From: Pontibacter roseus DSM 17521
Lineage (GTDB): Bacteria; Bacteroidota; Bacteroidia; Cytophagales; Hymenobacteraceae
Assembly: GCF_000373265.1 (NCBI RefSeq)
Contig: NZ_KB890762.1
Coordinates: forward strand, 57,705 to 121,704
Reading direction: 5' to 3'
Length of the DNA: 64,000 nt
Shown here piece by piece: positions 37,746 to 47,473 of the stretch (the stretch's first letter is position 1; every line of letters begins with the position of its first letter). A model generated the notes under the pieces. The model was not told the origin of the DNA, ran no database searches, and saw nothing but the letters and a program-made list of their open reading frames with translations. The position numbers and the translations under genes are program-made.

Positions 37746-38675
37746 TCAGATTGCCAATACACGCTGCGTGGCTTCCTTGTCCTTGGCGAGTTGTGCCTTC
37801 AAAGCCTCCAGACCATCAAACTTCTGTTCCTGGCGCAGCTGCTCCACAAATTCCATGGTCAGGGTGTGGCCGTAGATGTCGCGGTCAAAGTCCAGGATGT
37901 TCACTTCCAGCGTCAGGTTGGTTCCGTCCACGGTAGGCCGCGTGCCGATGTTCATCATGCCGGGAAAGCGTTCCGTTCCGAGGCGTGCCCATACAGCATA
38001 GACCCCATTGGCAGGTATAAGTTTGTGCGGGGCAGGTATAGCCAGATTGGCGGTAGGATAGCCGATGGTGCGGCCCAGCTTGTTGCCTTCCACCACCGTC
38101 GAGGTCAAGGTATAGGTATGGCCCAGGTACTTGTTGGCCGTAGGAATGTCGCCTGATTCCAGGGCTTTCCTGATTTTAGTGGAGCTGACACCGATATCGT
38201 CTACGTCTTGACGCGGAATCTCCTCCACCTCAAAGCCGTACTGGGCCGAGCGCGCCTTCAGGTGCTCGAAGCTGCCCTCACGGTTCTTCCCAAAACGGTG
38301 GTCGTACCCAATCACCAGCACTTTGGTATGCAGTGCCTTCACCAGCACATCCGAGATGAAACTGCGGGAACTGAGGCGGGAGAACTCTTTTGTGAACGGG
38401 ATGATGAGCAGGTAATCGATGCCGAAGCTGCGCAGCTGTTCGGTGCGCTCGTCAATGGTGGAGAGCAGTTTGAGGTCGTTGTCTTCGGGGAAGAGCACGA
38501 GCCGTGGGTGGGGCCAGTAGGTGATGACCACGCTCTGCCCGTTGTGCTGCCGGGCACGCTCCTTCACGCGCTGCAGAATCTTCTGGTGGCCTACGTGTAC
38601 CCCGTCGAAAGTGCCGCTGGTGACGACCGGGAAACTCAGCCTCGGGAAATCCGCTATGTCACGAATTACTTCCAT
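37746..38675 (-). CDS. ribF: Bifunctional riboflavin kinase/FAD synthetase
   Basis: 309 residues, full length. The N-terminal FAD synthetase domain has G-T-F-D-G-V-H-V-G-H-Q-K and G-Y-D-H-R-F-G-K-N-R-E-G. The C-terminal kinase domain has G-R-T-I-G-Y-P-T-A-N-L and G-V-Y-A-V-W-A. It makes FMN and FAD from riboflavin. Its start overlaps the 3' end of truB by 17 bases. Confidence 0.97.
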   Translation of the reverse strand: MEVIRDIADFPRLSFPVVTSGTFDGVHVGHQKILQRVKERARQHNGQSVVITYWPHPRLVLFPEDNDLKLLSTIDERTEQLRSFGIDYLLIIPFTKEFSRLSSRSFISDVLVKALHTKVLVIGYDHRFGKNREGSFEHLKARSAQYGFEVEEIPRQDVDDIGVSSTKIRKALESGDIPTANKYLGHTYTLTSTVVEGNKLGRTIGYPTANLAIPAPHKLIPANGVYAVWARLGTERFPGMMNIGTRPTVDGTNLTLEVNILDFDRDIYGHTLTMEFVEQLRQEQKFDGLEALKAQLAKDKEATQRVLAI

Positions 38676-39354
38676 TCGCTTCCAGTTGGGCTTTTCGGAT
38701 AGCCTGTATGTCTTCTATGGTCAGGGCATCCTCCAGCCTGTACTCCCCAATGCGGGTGCGTACAAGGGAGGAGAGGTGGGCGCCACAGCCCAGTTGCTGG
38801 CCCAAATCATGCGCCAGGCTCCGGATGTAGGTGCCCTTGCTGCAAATCACTTTGAAGGAAACCACGGCTCCGGCTATACCTGTGATATCAAAAGCCTTGA
38901 TGGTGACGGTACGCGCCTTGAGTTCGGCCTCTTTCCCTTTACGGGCCAGGTCATAGGCTCTTTTGCCATCCACCATCACAGCCGAGTAGATTGGAGGAAT
39001 CTGCTGTATCGTGCCCACAAAGCTGTTGGCGGCGGCTCTAATATCTTCTTCAGTCAGGTGGCTAATGTCGCGCGATTCGCTCACGGGCGTCTCCAAATCA
39101 TAGGAGGGGGTTGTCTGGCCGATGGTGATAGTACCGGTGTACTCCTTCTCCTGCGCCTGTATCTCGTCGATGCGCTTCGTGAACTTGCCGGTGCACAGGA
39201 TGAGCAAGCCGGAGGCGAGCGGATCCAGGGTGCCAGCGTGGCCAATCTTCTTGACCCGCAATGTATTGCGCACTTTCTTCACGACATCGAACGACGTCCA
39301 GGTAAGTGGTTTGTCTACTAACAGGATTTCGCCTGCTTCAAAGTTATAGGTCAT
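38659..39354 (-). CDS. truB: tRNA pseudouridine(55) synthase
   Basis: 231 residues, a short TruB without the long C-terminal PUA extension. The catalytic Asp lies in H-A-G-T-L-D-P-L-A-S-G. K-A-Y-D-L-A-R-K-G and R-S-L-A-H-D-L-G follow. It makes the T-loop pseudouridine of tRNAs. Overlaps ribF and starts one base after uppP ends, so it is in the same operon. Confidence 0.96.
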   Translation of the reverse strand: MTYNFEAGEILLVDKPLTWTSFDVVKKVRNTLRVKKIGHAGTLDPLASGLLILCTGKFTKRIDEIQAQEKEYTGTITIGQTTPSYDLETPVSESRDISHLTEEDIRAAANSFVGTIQQIPPIYSAVMVDGKRAYDLARKGKEAELKARTVTIKAFDITGIAGAVVSFKVICSKGTYIRSLAHDLGQQLGCGAHLSSLVRTRIGEYRLEDALTIEDIQAIRKAQLEANGSNS

Positions 39355-39355
39355 T

Positions 39356-40189
39356 TTATACTTTTAAGTCCACACCCATCGCCAGCAGGGCCAGCAGCGC
39401 TATACCCAATGCAATGCGGTAATAACCAAACATCTTGAAGCCATACTTGGTTAAGAAGTTGATGAAAAAACGGATGGCGATCATCGCTACTATAAACGCC
39501 ACCACATTGCCAATGAGCAGCAGCCTAAGGTCGGCGGCGGTAATCACATCCAGGCTGTTCTGAATCTTTACGAGGTCGAACTTCACGATGTCTGAAATCT
39601 CCAGCTTCAGCAGGTCTTTGATTAACTTGTAAGTGGAGGCCGCCAGCATCGTCGGCACGGCCAGGAAGAAAGAGAATTCAGCGGCTGCCTTGCGGTTCAC
39701 GCCTTGTGTCAGGCCCCCGATGATGGAAGCAGCGGAACGCGACACCCCCGGAATCATGGCGATGCACTGGAAAAACCCGATGACGACTGCGTTCTTGTAC
39801 GTTATCCGGTCCTCACTGGCGTGGGCGAACCATTTGTCCACAAACAGCAGCACCACGCCTCCCAACACCAGCATCACGGCCACAATGAACACGCTTCCCA
39901 GCATGGCATCGATTACGTCGTTGAGCACAAAGCCAATGATGGCCGCCGGTACAAAGGCTAGGAGCAGCTTCTGGTAAAACGCAAAACTATTGATAAAGCG
40001 CCTCCAATAGAGCACCACCACCGACAGAATAGCCCCGAACTGTATGTTCACGGCGAATATCTTGGTAATGGGCAGCTCGTTTATGCCCATCAGGGCCGAG
40101 GCTATGATCATGTGGCCTGTAGAGGATACAGGCAAAAATTCGGTTAACCCTTCAACTATGGCTAAAATAATAGCCTGCCATTCGTTCAT
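39356..40189 (-). CDS. uppP: Undecaprenyl-diphosphate phosphatase
   Basis: 277 residues with eight predicted membrane helices. The family motifs [14 protein letters not shown] and P-G-V-S-R-S are intact. It recycles the undecaprenyl carrier needed for peptidoglycan and for the polysaccharide made by the 23-34 kb locus, and confers bacitracin resistance when overexpressed in other bacteria. Confidence 0.97.
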   Translation of the reverse strand: MNEWQAIILAIVEGLTEFLPVSSTGHMIIASALMGINELPITKIFAVNIQFGAILSVVVLYWRRFINSFAFYQKLLLAFVPAAIIGFVLNDVIDAMLGSVFIVAVMLVLGGVVLLFVDKWFAHASEDRITYKNAVVIGFFQCIAMIPGVSRSAASIIGGLTQGVNRKAAAEFSFFLAVPTMLAASTYKLIKDLLKLEISDIVKFDLVKIQNSLDVITAADLRLLLIGNVVAFIVAMIAIRFFINFLTKYGFKMFGYYRIALGIALLALLAMGVDLKV

Positions 40190-40193
40190 CTAC

Positions 40194-40409
40194 CTACTCC
40201 TGCGTTTTATCCTTCACCATGATAGCAAACAGCTCTACAATAAAGCCGGCCATCACCACCAACGGTCCCAGCGTAATGCCCATAAAGCCCAAGCCATACT
40301 GCTCCTTGTCAAGCGTCATGATGATAAAACCTACTGCCAGCAGGACAATGCCCACCAGCATCAGGATGTAGTTTTTTCTGCCAAAGGCAAGCTTATTTCT
40401 ATTTTCCAT
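40194..40409 (-). CDS. DUF3098 small membrane protein
   Basis: 71 residues with two membrane helices (Y-I-L-M-L-V-G-I-V-L-L-A-V-G-F and a second in L-G-P-L-V-V-M-A-G-F). The family is confined mostly to Bacteroidota and sits between ftsX and uppP in this conserved order. Its function is unknown; the position suggests a link to cell-division or envelope assembly. Confidence 0.88.
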   Translation of the reverse strand: MENRNKLAFGRKNYILMLVGIVLLAVGFIIMTLDKEQYGLGFMGITLGPLVVMAGFIVELFAIMVKDKTQE

Positions 40410-40410
40410 A

Positions 40411-41310
40411 TTAGTATAGTTCGTCTAAAGACATGCGCAGGTACTTCCGGATGGCGCGGTAGGAGCTCAGGAAGCCGATGACGCAGCCAATCACTATCAG
40501 GGCTATCATCAACATGTACATTTGTTCCTCATCCTTAAGTAGGCTCAGCTCCGTCACCTCGTGGTACGCGTACTGCATCAACCCGAACAGGAGCGCCGAT
40601 GCGATGATGCCACTCACAATGCCCTGCCAGGCGGCTCGGTTCAGGAACGGACGCTGAATGAAAAACGAGGTGGCCCCCACCAGCTGCATGCTCCGGATGA
40701 GGAAGCGCTGGGAATATAACGCCAGTTTCAGCGTGTTGTTTATCAGGATGATGACCACCAGCACCAGAATGGCTGCAAAGCCAAGCAGCAAAATGCTGAT
40801 TTTCTGGATGTTGCTATTGATGGACTCTATCAGGCTCTCGACATACTGCACTTCATACACGCCGTCTATACCTTCCAGGTCGTTTTTTATACCTTTAAGT
40901 TGGGCAGAAGTAGAATGCTCGGCATCAATACGAAGCACGTAGGCGTCGCGCAGCGGGTTGTCACCCAGAAAGGCCATGAAGTCTTCCCCGGTCTCGTCCA
41001 GAAAGGCCTTGGCGCCTTCTTCCTTGGAGATATAGCGCACTTGGGCTGTATCTGCCTTGTAGGCGATGTACTCTTTGGCGGCAAAGGTTTTCTGCAGACG
41101 GTCGAGCTGCACCAGTGTCAGGTCACGCTGCAGGTATACCTGCATCTCGATGCTCTCCTTCACAATCTCAGACAGTTTTCCCGCATGAATCAGCAGCATC
41201 CCGAACAGCCCAATCACGAAGAGGGCCAGGGAAATGGAGAAAACCACCATGGCATGCGGGTAGTTGCCGAGCTTTTTCTTCTTTACAGTCTTGGTATTGA
41301 TTTTTGCCAT
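40411..41310 (-). CDS. ftsX: Cell-division protein FtsX
   Basis: About 299 residues with the FtsX layout: one N-terminal helix, a periplasmic domain (about 65-165), then three helices. The ABC-permease signature lies in the last half. With FtsE it regulates peptidoglycan hydrolases at the septum. First gene of the operon ftsX-DUF3098-uppP-truB-ribF; ftsE is not adjacent. Start chosen at M-A-K-I-N-T-K rather than five codons upstream. Confidence 0.92.
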   Translation of the reverse strand: MAKINTKTVKKKKLGNYPHAMVVFSISLALFVIGLFGMLLIHAGKLSEIVKESIEMQVYLQRDLTLVQLDRLQKTFAAKEYIAYKADTAQVRYISKEEGAKAFLDETGEDFMAFLGDNPLRDAYVLRIDAEHSTSAQLKGIKNDLEGIDGVYEVQYVESLIESINSNIQKISILLLGFAAILVLVVIILINNTLKLALYSQRFLIRSMQLVGATSFFIQRPFLNRAAWQGIVSGIIASALLFGLMQYAYHEVTELSLLKDEEQMYMLMIALIVIGCVIGFLSSYRAIRKYLRMSLDELY

Positions 41311-41379
41311 ACGCGTCGCTTCCACGCAAAAATAGAAATATTATTTAACAATGGGGAAGAATAAGCCCCTAGGAAAGAG

Positions 41380-41408
41380 AAAAGCCCGGCTGCCAGGGGC
41401 CGGGCTTC
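41380..41408 (-). terminator. Terminator of tamB
   Basis: An inverted repeat AGCCCGGC/GCCGGGCT with an eight-base loop, followed on the minus strand by a T-rich tail. It lies between the tamB stop and the ftsX start. Confidence 0.8.
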
Positions 41409-41413
41409 TCGCG

Positions 41414-44400
41414 CTACAGTTTCAGGCGTGGGTCAGAATCCAGAATGACGGGCTCCTGCAGTTGCTCGCGCCTGCGCTCCCGCCTTGACTCCCGGTCCCT
41501 GCCAAAGAGTTCCTGAAGCGTATCGAAGCGTTTGGTGTGCAGCAAGCTGACGCGCTGGGTGTTGGTGACCCGGGTCCTATAGGTCTCCGGTATGGTGTTG
41601 TACTCCAGCCTGCCCCGCAGTTCGCCACTCTTAGTTATATAGTACTCAATGGACCAGTTGCCCTGGTAGGAGGAACTCCGGTTACTGCCACCGGCGGTTG
41701 TGTTGCCGCCTATACCTGTCTGGCTGCTCACGCGCAACCTGCCCTGGAAGAAGGAATAGCTCAACCTGAGTTGGAGCGTGGACAAGGCGTCCTGGCTGAT
41801 GCCGTCCAGACCGATGTCGATTTCCAGGTTGCTGTCAATGGAGTTGAGGAAGCCGCTCAGCTGCCCCGTCAGCAGGCTACCCAAGCTGCCGCCCACCGCC
41901 GCCGCGCCTGCGTTCTCACCAAAGGTGCCGGGCGTCACCAGCCTGCGGAGCACGAGCAGGCTGAACACCTGCCTGTTCAGCTCGTTCTCGTCGTTGCGCA
42001 CATTGGCGATGAAGGGCTCCAGGTTCAGTCTAGCGCTGGCAGGCATGTTTTCAAAGTCAAGACCCAGCCTAATTTCAGGCGTCAGGATGGGCCCCTGCAG
42101 GTCCACGATGGCGGTAACAGGATACCTGCCTGACGTGCTGGGGGCCACCACACTGATGTCGGTGTTCTGCACATAGGTAGCCCGGATATCCATCACGCCA
42201 TTCAAGGGGTCTCCGTTCCAGGAGAGCGTGCCGCCCGGTACCACCTGAAACTCCCTGGACACCACCCCCTCAAGCAGGTTCAGGTTGTAGGCACCGTTGG
42301 CAATCTCAAAGTTGCCATACATGTTGAACTCCCCGCGCGTGTCGATGGTCATCTGTATCTGCCCGCTGCCCGAACCCCGGATAACGTCACCCGTCTGCCT
42401 ATCAATGATGATTTCAAAGTAGGCATCGTCGGTCACATCCAGGTCAAAGTTTAGGTTGATGCCTGAGAGGTCCACTTTTTGCTCTTCCACAGCCACGGCT
42501 ATACCTGTAGAGTCGGACACGTTGCGGTTCACGAAGCGGATGAAGTCCTTTCGGGCCAGGTCGGTCTGGTTGTCCAGCGGAACCACAATGCGGGTGTTCG
42601 CGTTGCTGCGGGCCTTCACATCTATCTTTAGGTTCTCCACCGGACCCAGCACGCTGGCGGTGCCGGTGCCAAAAGCAGTACCATAGTACAGCTCATTCTG
42701 CTCATAGGTCGTGTTGAGAATCATCAGGTTACGGAAACGGGCGTTCAGGTCGAGCACCATGTTCTGAAACCCATCGTGTGCTATACCTCCGGTCACGTAA
42801 CCGACGTTGCCATACAGGTCGCGGAGTTGTGCATTCCGGAAGCTGATGCTGTTGGCGCCAAAGTAAACCCGGTCAGAAAAACGGTAGGTCGTGCCTAGGT
42901 AGTCAAATCGGAACTGGCCGCCGGTCACCATCACAGAACCCGTGAGAATAGGGGCGCTCAGCCTGCCCAGCACCCGGATGCGGCCTTCCATGGTCCCCTC
43001 CATCTCCGACATGATGGGCTTCAGCAAGGGCTCCACAATCTTGATGTGCGTTTCATCCATCACAGCCAGCATATCCAACTGTTCTTCCTCAGCTCTGGGG
43101 TAGTAGTTGCCAGTCAGCGTCAATACTTTCTTGTTGCCGCGGTCAATGTCCACGTTCACCACCATCTGCTGCTGGGCATTCACCCAATCCCCTTTGCCGT
43201 TGATGTTGCCAATCAGGACGCCGTCCATGTAAAAGGAGTCGACGCGCATGGAGGCATTGAGCACGGCATCGTTGTAGATGTCCTGTGCCGTCAGCTCTGC
43301 GTTGAGGGTGCCACTGATGGTCTGTGGCATGAGTGTGTTCAGGTTCCGGAGGTCAAAATTCTGCACGTTCGCCCGCAGCGTGCTGCTTGGGTCCTGTCCA
43401 ATGGCGCCATCGATTTGAATAATCTGGTTCTGATTGGAGAAGACGAATTCTTCGAAGTCAAGGCGTTTGCCAGCCTCGCTGATGTAGACCATACTGCCAG
43501 GGCGAAAGGCCCAGGGAGTTTCGCGTAGCGTGATGTTGGACCTGCCGAACACCACCTGCAGGCGGTCCTGCAAGAAGTTGATATCCCCGACCACAGTGGC
43601 CTGGTTATTATAGGCTGGCTGCAGCAGGTTGGTATAGAAGGCAATGGTGCGCTCGTTCCAGATGCCCTCCAGCAGCAGCCGTTCCGTCTCGCCAACGGAG
43701 GGAAGCAGCTGTTTCTCAGAGGTGAAAAGGGCACTTGCCAACACCTCAGGGCTATCTTGTATCTTAGAGGTACTCAGTTCCAGGTTGTTCTGGTAGAGCG
43801 TCACATCATCGTACAGGATAGTGTCAATGTTTGCATAGGACGTAAGGATGACCGTATTGCCGTGGCGGAAAGAGCCCTCCAGCTTTGAGAAATCTGAGAT
43901 TGCTAACTGTGGCACGAAGAGTTGCAGCAACGGGTTGACGTGCCGCAGGTATACGTCGTAGTCCAGGCTATACTCAGGGGCGGGAGAGGCTCGTTTGCGG
44001 TTGTAGTAAGCTGTGGTCACGGCATCGTTGCTCTCGAAATTGAGTTTATACTCCTGCACCAACTGCTTGAGGTCTGCCAGCAGGACGGAGTAATCGAAAT
44101 CACCGCGCACCCCCAGCGCCAATGCATCGGAGTTGAACCGGAGACTGCGCTGGCCCGCTCCAATAGTTGACTCCACAAGCATAGTATCGAGTGCCACCCG
44201 CTGCCCCTCATACACAATGGTGGCGCTGTCGAAGCGGGCGGTTCCTTCAAAGTCGTCGAGGCGGAGGCCCCGGAAGTTGAGGTCGGCGTCGGCGCTCACC
44301 ACGATTGATTTGTCTGTGAGCCGCAGCGCCTTCAGGTCAATCTTCTCCAGGTCTGCCCGCATGTTGAAGGCTTGGCTGCGTTGGTCCAGACTGACTTCCC

Positions 44401-45952
44401 CGTCTGCGGTGAACACCAGGTTAGGGTCTTTGATAGAAACCTTCCCTACGAACTTCTGACGGCTGAGGGTACCATCTGTCCGGATGTTGCGGTAGTTGTA
44501 GTCGAGCAGGTGCAGTTGGGCGATGTCGGCCTTTATATCCAGGCGGGCACTTCCCAAGTTAAATCCAGAGCCCACCACGCTGCCATCCATGGTGATGGTC
44601 TTGACGAGGTCTGTGTTGCCCACCAGCCGACCCAGGTTGAAGTTCTGCGTTTTCAGGCGGCCACGGTAGGAGGAGGCTTTGGTGGTCCTGTCAATCTTCA
44701 TGTTGATATCAGATTGCAGGTTGCCCAGCGCTGTGGCAAAACTGCCATTGGCCACAAAGTCGTTGTAGAAGCCCAGGAACCTGCCGTCAACCTTGACAGT
44801 GCCCAGCCTTGCGGCGATGGTATAGGCCTCCTTCGGTAGGAACTGCTTTAGGTCCTCTGCACTCAAAGTGGAAGGGCGTAGACGTACATTGGCAAAAACC
44901 TCACCCCAGTTGGGTAGGCCGTCCACAGACATATTGCCCACAATATGGGTATGCTGGCCATAACGAACGTCCAGGTTGTTAGCTATAAAATCGGCTACGG
45001 TCCCCTCTACCTCCGCCGAGGCGATGTAGGCATTCTCGTCGTATTCTTTGAGGGGAGGGGCAAAGAGGGCGATGTCCTTGGAGTATACCTGCGTTTCGTG
45101 GAGGTTAGCGGTGACATTCACGCTGTCCATAAAGTAAGAGAAGTTCCCGAAGCGGCTGTAGTCAAAGCGGACGAAGTGCTGCAGGTTGCTGCGGTTGACC
45201 CTTAAGTCGAGCTCATCCCACTCCCAGAAGGTAGGAGCGTAGGTCATGCGCACGTCCAGGTTGTGAAGCTGAATACCAGAGGGCTTCTCATTGGCTGTCA
45301 GGTCCGTCACCCGTACCTTCAGCGTGTCGCCCGGCTCAAACTCGGTGAAGCGCCCAGAGACACTGTCGATGGCCATGTGGAAGTAATCGATGCCGTAGTC
45401 CGCACGGGGCTTGTTGAAATCGTCGTAGGTGAAGCTGCCGTTTTTCAGGACCAGTTCCTCGATGGAGAAGCTGAAGGGTTGAGCGGGCTTGGTGGTGTCT
45501 TTGGTAATCAGGTCCCCGAGCGAGGTCAGGAAGGTGGTCAGGTTGAGGGAATCGGTGCCGGCGTACTTCACCAGATTGGCCCGCGGCTCCTGCAGTTCCA
45601 GGGTGGCGATACTCAGGGTGTTGGGCTGGAAGATGGAAAAGACGCTGATGTCTGCCTCGGCCCGCCCTACGTAGAACATCTCCTCACCCCGATAATCAAG
45701 CACCCGCACCCGCTCCAGGATCACGTTGCTGAAGAACTCGATGTCCACGCGCCCGATGGTTACGTCGTGGCCGATGGTGCGGGAGATGTAGTCGGCCGCT
45801 TTCTGGGCCATCTTCGTCTGCACGCCTGGGTAGCGTATGGCCACAAAAAAGACCCCAAACACCACCAAAAGCAACAGGATTAGGGCCAATACTATTTTTA
45901 GAATGGCTTTTCCTATAACTTTGAAGTAATTTATGGACTGTTCTTTTTCCAA
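41414..45952 (-). CDS. tamB: Translocation and assembly module protein TamB
   Basis: 1512 residues. One N-terminal membrane helix (I-V-L-A-L-I-L-L-L-L-V-V) is followed by a very long beta-helical AsmA/TamB-type region and the DUF490 C-terminal domain (last 350 residues). TamB works with a TamA/BamA-type partner to move lipids or outer-membrane proteins across the periplasm. The start is a TTG at 45952. It is divergent from tsaD with only three bases between the two start codons. Confidence 0.93.
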   Translation of the reverse strand: MEKEQSINYFKVIGKAILKIVLALILLLLVVFGVFFVAIRYPGVQTKMAQKAADYISRTIGHDVTIGRVDIEFFSNVILERVRVLDYRGEEMFYVGRAEADISVFSIFQPNTLSIATLELQEPRANLVKYAGTDSLNLTTFLTSLGDLITKDTTKPAQPFSFSIEELVLKNGSFTYDDFNKPRADYGIDYFHMAIDSVSGRFTEFEPGDTLKVRVTDLTANEKPSGIQLHNLDVRMTYAPTFWEWDELDLRVNRSNLQHFVRFDYSRFGNFSYFMDSVNVTANLHETQVYSKDIALFAPPLKEYDENAYIASAEVEGTVADFIANNLDVRYGQHTHIVGNMSVDGLPNWGEVFANVRLRPSTLSAEDLKQFLPKEAYTIAARLGTVKVDGRFLGFYNDFVANGSFATALGNLQSDINMKIDRTTKASSYRGRLKTQNFNLGRLVGNTDLVKTITMDGSVVGSGFNLGSARLDIKADIAQLHLLDYNYRNIRTDGTLSRQKFVGKVSIKDPNLVFTADGEVSLDQRSQAFNMRADLEKIDLKALRLTDKSIVVSADADLNFRGLRLDDFEGTARFDSATIVYEGQRVALDTMLVESTIGAGQRSLRFNSDALALGVRGDFDYSVLLADLKQLVQEYKLNFESNDAVTTAYYNRKRASPAPEYSLDYDVYLRHVNPLLQLFVPQLAISDFSKLEGSFRHGNTVILTSYANIDTILYDDVTLYQNNLELSTSKIQDSPEVLASALFTSEKQLLPSVGETERLLLEGIWNERTIAFYTNLLQPAYNNQATVVGDINFLQDRLQVVFGRSNITLRETPWAFRPGSMVYISEAGKRLDFEEFVFSNQNQIIQIDGAIGQDPSSTLRANVQNFDLRNLNTLMPQTISGTLNAELTAQDIYNDAVLNASMRVDSFYMDGVLIGNINGKGDWVNAQQQMVVNVDIDRGNKKVLTLTGNYYPRAEEEQLDMLAVMDETHIKIVEPLLKPIMSEMEGTMEGRIRVLGRLSAPILTGSVMVTGGQFRFDYLGTTYRFSDRVYFGANSISFRNAQLRDLYGNVGYVTGGIAHDGFQNMVLDLNARFRNLMILNTTYEQNELYYGTAFGTGTASVLGPVENLKIDVKARSNANTRIVVPLDNQTDLARKDFIRFVNRNVSDSTGIAVAVEEQKVDLSGINLNFDLDVTDDAYFEIIIDRQTGDVIRGSGSGQIQMTIDTRGEFNMYGNFEIANGAYNLNLLEGVVSREFQVVPGGTLSWNGDPLNGVMDIRATYVQNTDISVVAPSTSGRYPVTAIVDLQGPILTPEIRLGLDFENMPASARLNLEPFIANVRNDENELNRQVFSLLVLRRLVTPGTFGENAGAAAVGGSLGSLLTGQLSGFLNSIDSNLEIDIGLDGISQDALSTLQLRLSYSFFQGRLRVSSQTGIGGNTTAGGSNRSSSYQGNWSIEYYITKSGELRGRLEYNTIPETYRTRVTNTQRVSLLHTKRFDTLQELFGRDRESRRERRREQLQEPVILDSDPRLKL
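45916..45923 (+). promoter_or_regulatory. Candidate tsaD -7 box inside tamB
   Basis: TAACTTTG matches the TANNTTTG consensus exactly and lies 33 bases upstream of the tsaD ATG, inside the 5' coding part of tamB. No TTG at the standard spacing is seen. Confidence 0.5.
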
Positions 45953-45955
45953 AAG

Positions 45956-46963
45956 ATGACCGAACCTACAATATTAGCGATAGAATCTTCCTGCGACGAA
46001 ACCTCGGCTGCCGTCATTCGGGGCGGCAAGGTGCTGTCGAATATCATTGCTACTCAGGCCGTTCACGAGCAATATGGTGGCGTTGTGCCGGAGCTGGCTT
46101 CCAGAGCCCATCAGCAAAACATCATACCGGTGGTGGCGCAGGCCTTGAGTGCAGCAAATGTAACTAAAAATGAGTTAAGTGCAGTGGCTTTTACCCGTGG
46201 CCCCGGACTATTGGGCGCTCTGCTGGTTGGCTGCTCTTTCGCTAAGTCCTTTGCCCTTGGGCTCAACATCCCGCTGATAGAGGTAAACCACATGCAGGCG
46301 CACATTCTGGCGCATTTCATCGAGGAGCCGAAGCCTTCCTTCCCGTTCCTCTGCCTCACAGTAAGCGGCGGCCATACCCAGATTGTGCTCGTGAAAGACC
46401 ATCTGGACATGGAAATCATAGGCCAAACCACAGACGATGCTGTGGGGGAGGCCTTTGACAAAACAGCCAAGATGCTAGGCCTGCCATACCCGGGTGGGCC
46501 CATGCTGGACAAAACGGCCGCTCAGGGCAATCCGGAGGCCTTTGCTTTCCCGGTAGGCAACATGCCCGGCTACGACTTCTCGTTCAGCGGCATAAAGACT
46601 TCCGTGCTTTACTTCCTGAAAGATAAAACGAAAAACAACCCAAACTTCGTACAGGAGAACCTGACTGATATTTGCGCCAGCGTGCAGCATACCTTAATCA
46701 AGACCTTGCTCAAGAAGGTGGTGCAGGCCACGAAGGACTTAGGCATCAAGGAAGTGGCCATAGCCGGAGGTGTATCGGCCAATTCAGGTCTGAGGCAGGC
46801 GCTTCAGGAGTATGCTACCAGGTATGGCTGGAACGTGTATATCCCCGCTTTTCAGTATTGCACCGATAATGCAGGTATGATTGCGATGGCGGCTCATTTC
46901 CAGTACCTTAAAGGAGACTTCGCGGACCAATACGCCAGCCCTGACCCAAGGATGAAGTTTTAG
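45956..46963 (+). CDS. tsaD: tRNA N6-threonylcarbamoyladenosine transferase TsaD
   Basis: 335 residues, full length, ASKHA fold. I-E-S-S-C-D-E-T-S at the start and the metal-binding N-H-M-Q-A-H with a second H-x3-H context are diagnostic; G-G-V-S-A-N-S and D-N-A-G-M-I-A follow. With TsaB, TsaC and TsaE it makes t6A37 of ANN-decoding tRNAs. The partners are not in the window. Divergent from tamB. Confidence 0.98.
   Translation: MTEPTILAIESSCDETSAAVIRGGKVLSNIIATQAVHEQYGGVVPELASRAHQQNIIPVVAQALSAANVTKNELSAVAFTRGPGLLGALLVGCSFAKSFALGLNIPLIEVNHMQAHILAHFIEEPKPSFPFLCLTVSGGHTQIVLVKDHLDMEIIGQTTDDAVGEAFDKTAKMLGLPYPGGPMLDKTAAQGNPEAFAFPVGNMPGYDFSFSGIKTSVLYFLKDKTKNNPNFVQENLTDICASVQHTLIKTLLKKVVQATKDLGIKEVAIAGGVSANSGLRQALQEYATRYGWNVYIPAFQYCTDNAGMIAMAAHFQYLKGDFADQYASPDPRMKF
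45969..45976 (-). promoter_or_regulatory. Candidate tamB -7 box inside tsaD
   Basis: On the minus strand the sequence TAATATTG departs from TANNTTTG at one base and lies 16 bases upstream of the tamB TTG start, inside codons 5-7 of tsaD. If real, the tamB leader is only about ten bases long. Confidence 0.35.
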
Positions 46964-47078
46964 CGAGTTTGGGAGTCAGGAAGTATAAGAGGTAAGGGTT
47001 TAGAAGCCAGAAGAGGATTGATCGTTGAGCCTACTAGCAACTAAGCCATCCACTAGCTAACAATCACCAAAGCGACTC

Positions 47079-47471
47079 ATGAAGCGTATCTTCCAACCTG
47101 GTGACTACAAGGTATACCGCAAAACGGTGACCGAAGCGGACTTTGCCCGTTTTGAGGATGGGCTGGTACACGCGGTCTGCTCTACGTTCTCGCTGGCACA
47201 GGCGGCGGAGTGGGCGGGCCGGTTATTTGTGCTGGAGATGAAAGAAGAAGATGAAGAAGGTATAGGCACCTTTCTGAGTATCAATCATAAAGCGCCTGCT
47301 TTTGCAGGGGAGGAGCTGGTGATTGCCGCTTATCTCAAGTCCCAAAAAGGTAACGAGGTAATATGCAGCTTTGAAGCCTATGTGAGCGAGCGATTGGTGG
47401 CGGAAGGCGAGACGGGGCAGAAGATTTTAAAGAAGGAGAAACTGGCCAGGATACTGGCTCCAACGAAATAA
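47079..47471 (+). CDS. Thioesterase-family protein (hot-dog fold)
   Basis: 130 residues resembling fluoroacetyl-CoA thioesterase (FlK)-like and related hot-dog proteins: F-A-R-F-E-D-G-L-V-H-A-V-C-S-T near the N-terminus, a central G-T-F-L-S-I-N-H-K-A-P-A-F strand, and E-G-E-T-G-Q-K-I-L. The acyl substrate is unknown. It lies two bases upstream of smpB and is probably cotranscribed with it. Confidence 0.75.
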   Translation: MKRIFQPGDYKVYRKTVTEADFARFEDGLVHAVCSTFSLAQAAEWAGRLFVLEMKEEDEEGIGTFLSINHKAPAFAGEELVIAAYLKSQKGNEVICSFEAYVSERLVAEGETGQKILKKEKLARILAPTK

Positions 47472-47473
47472 GA

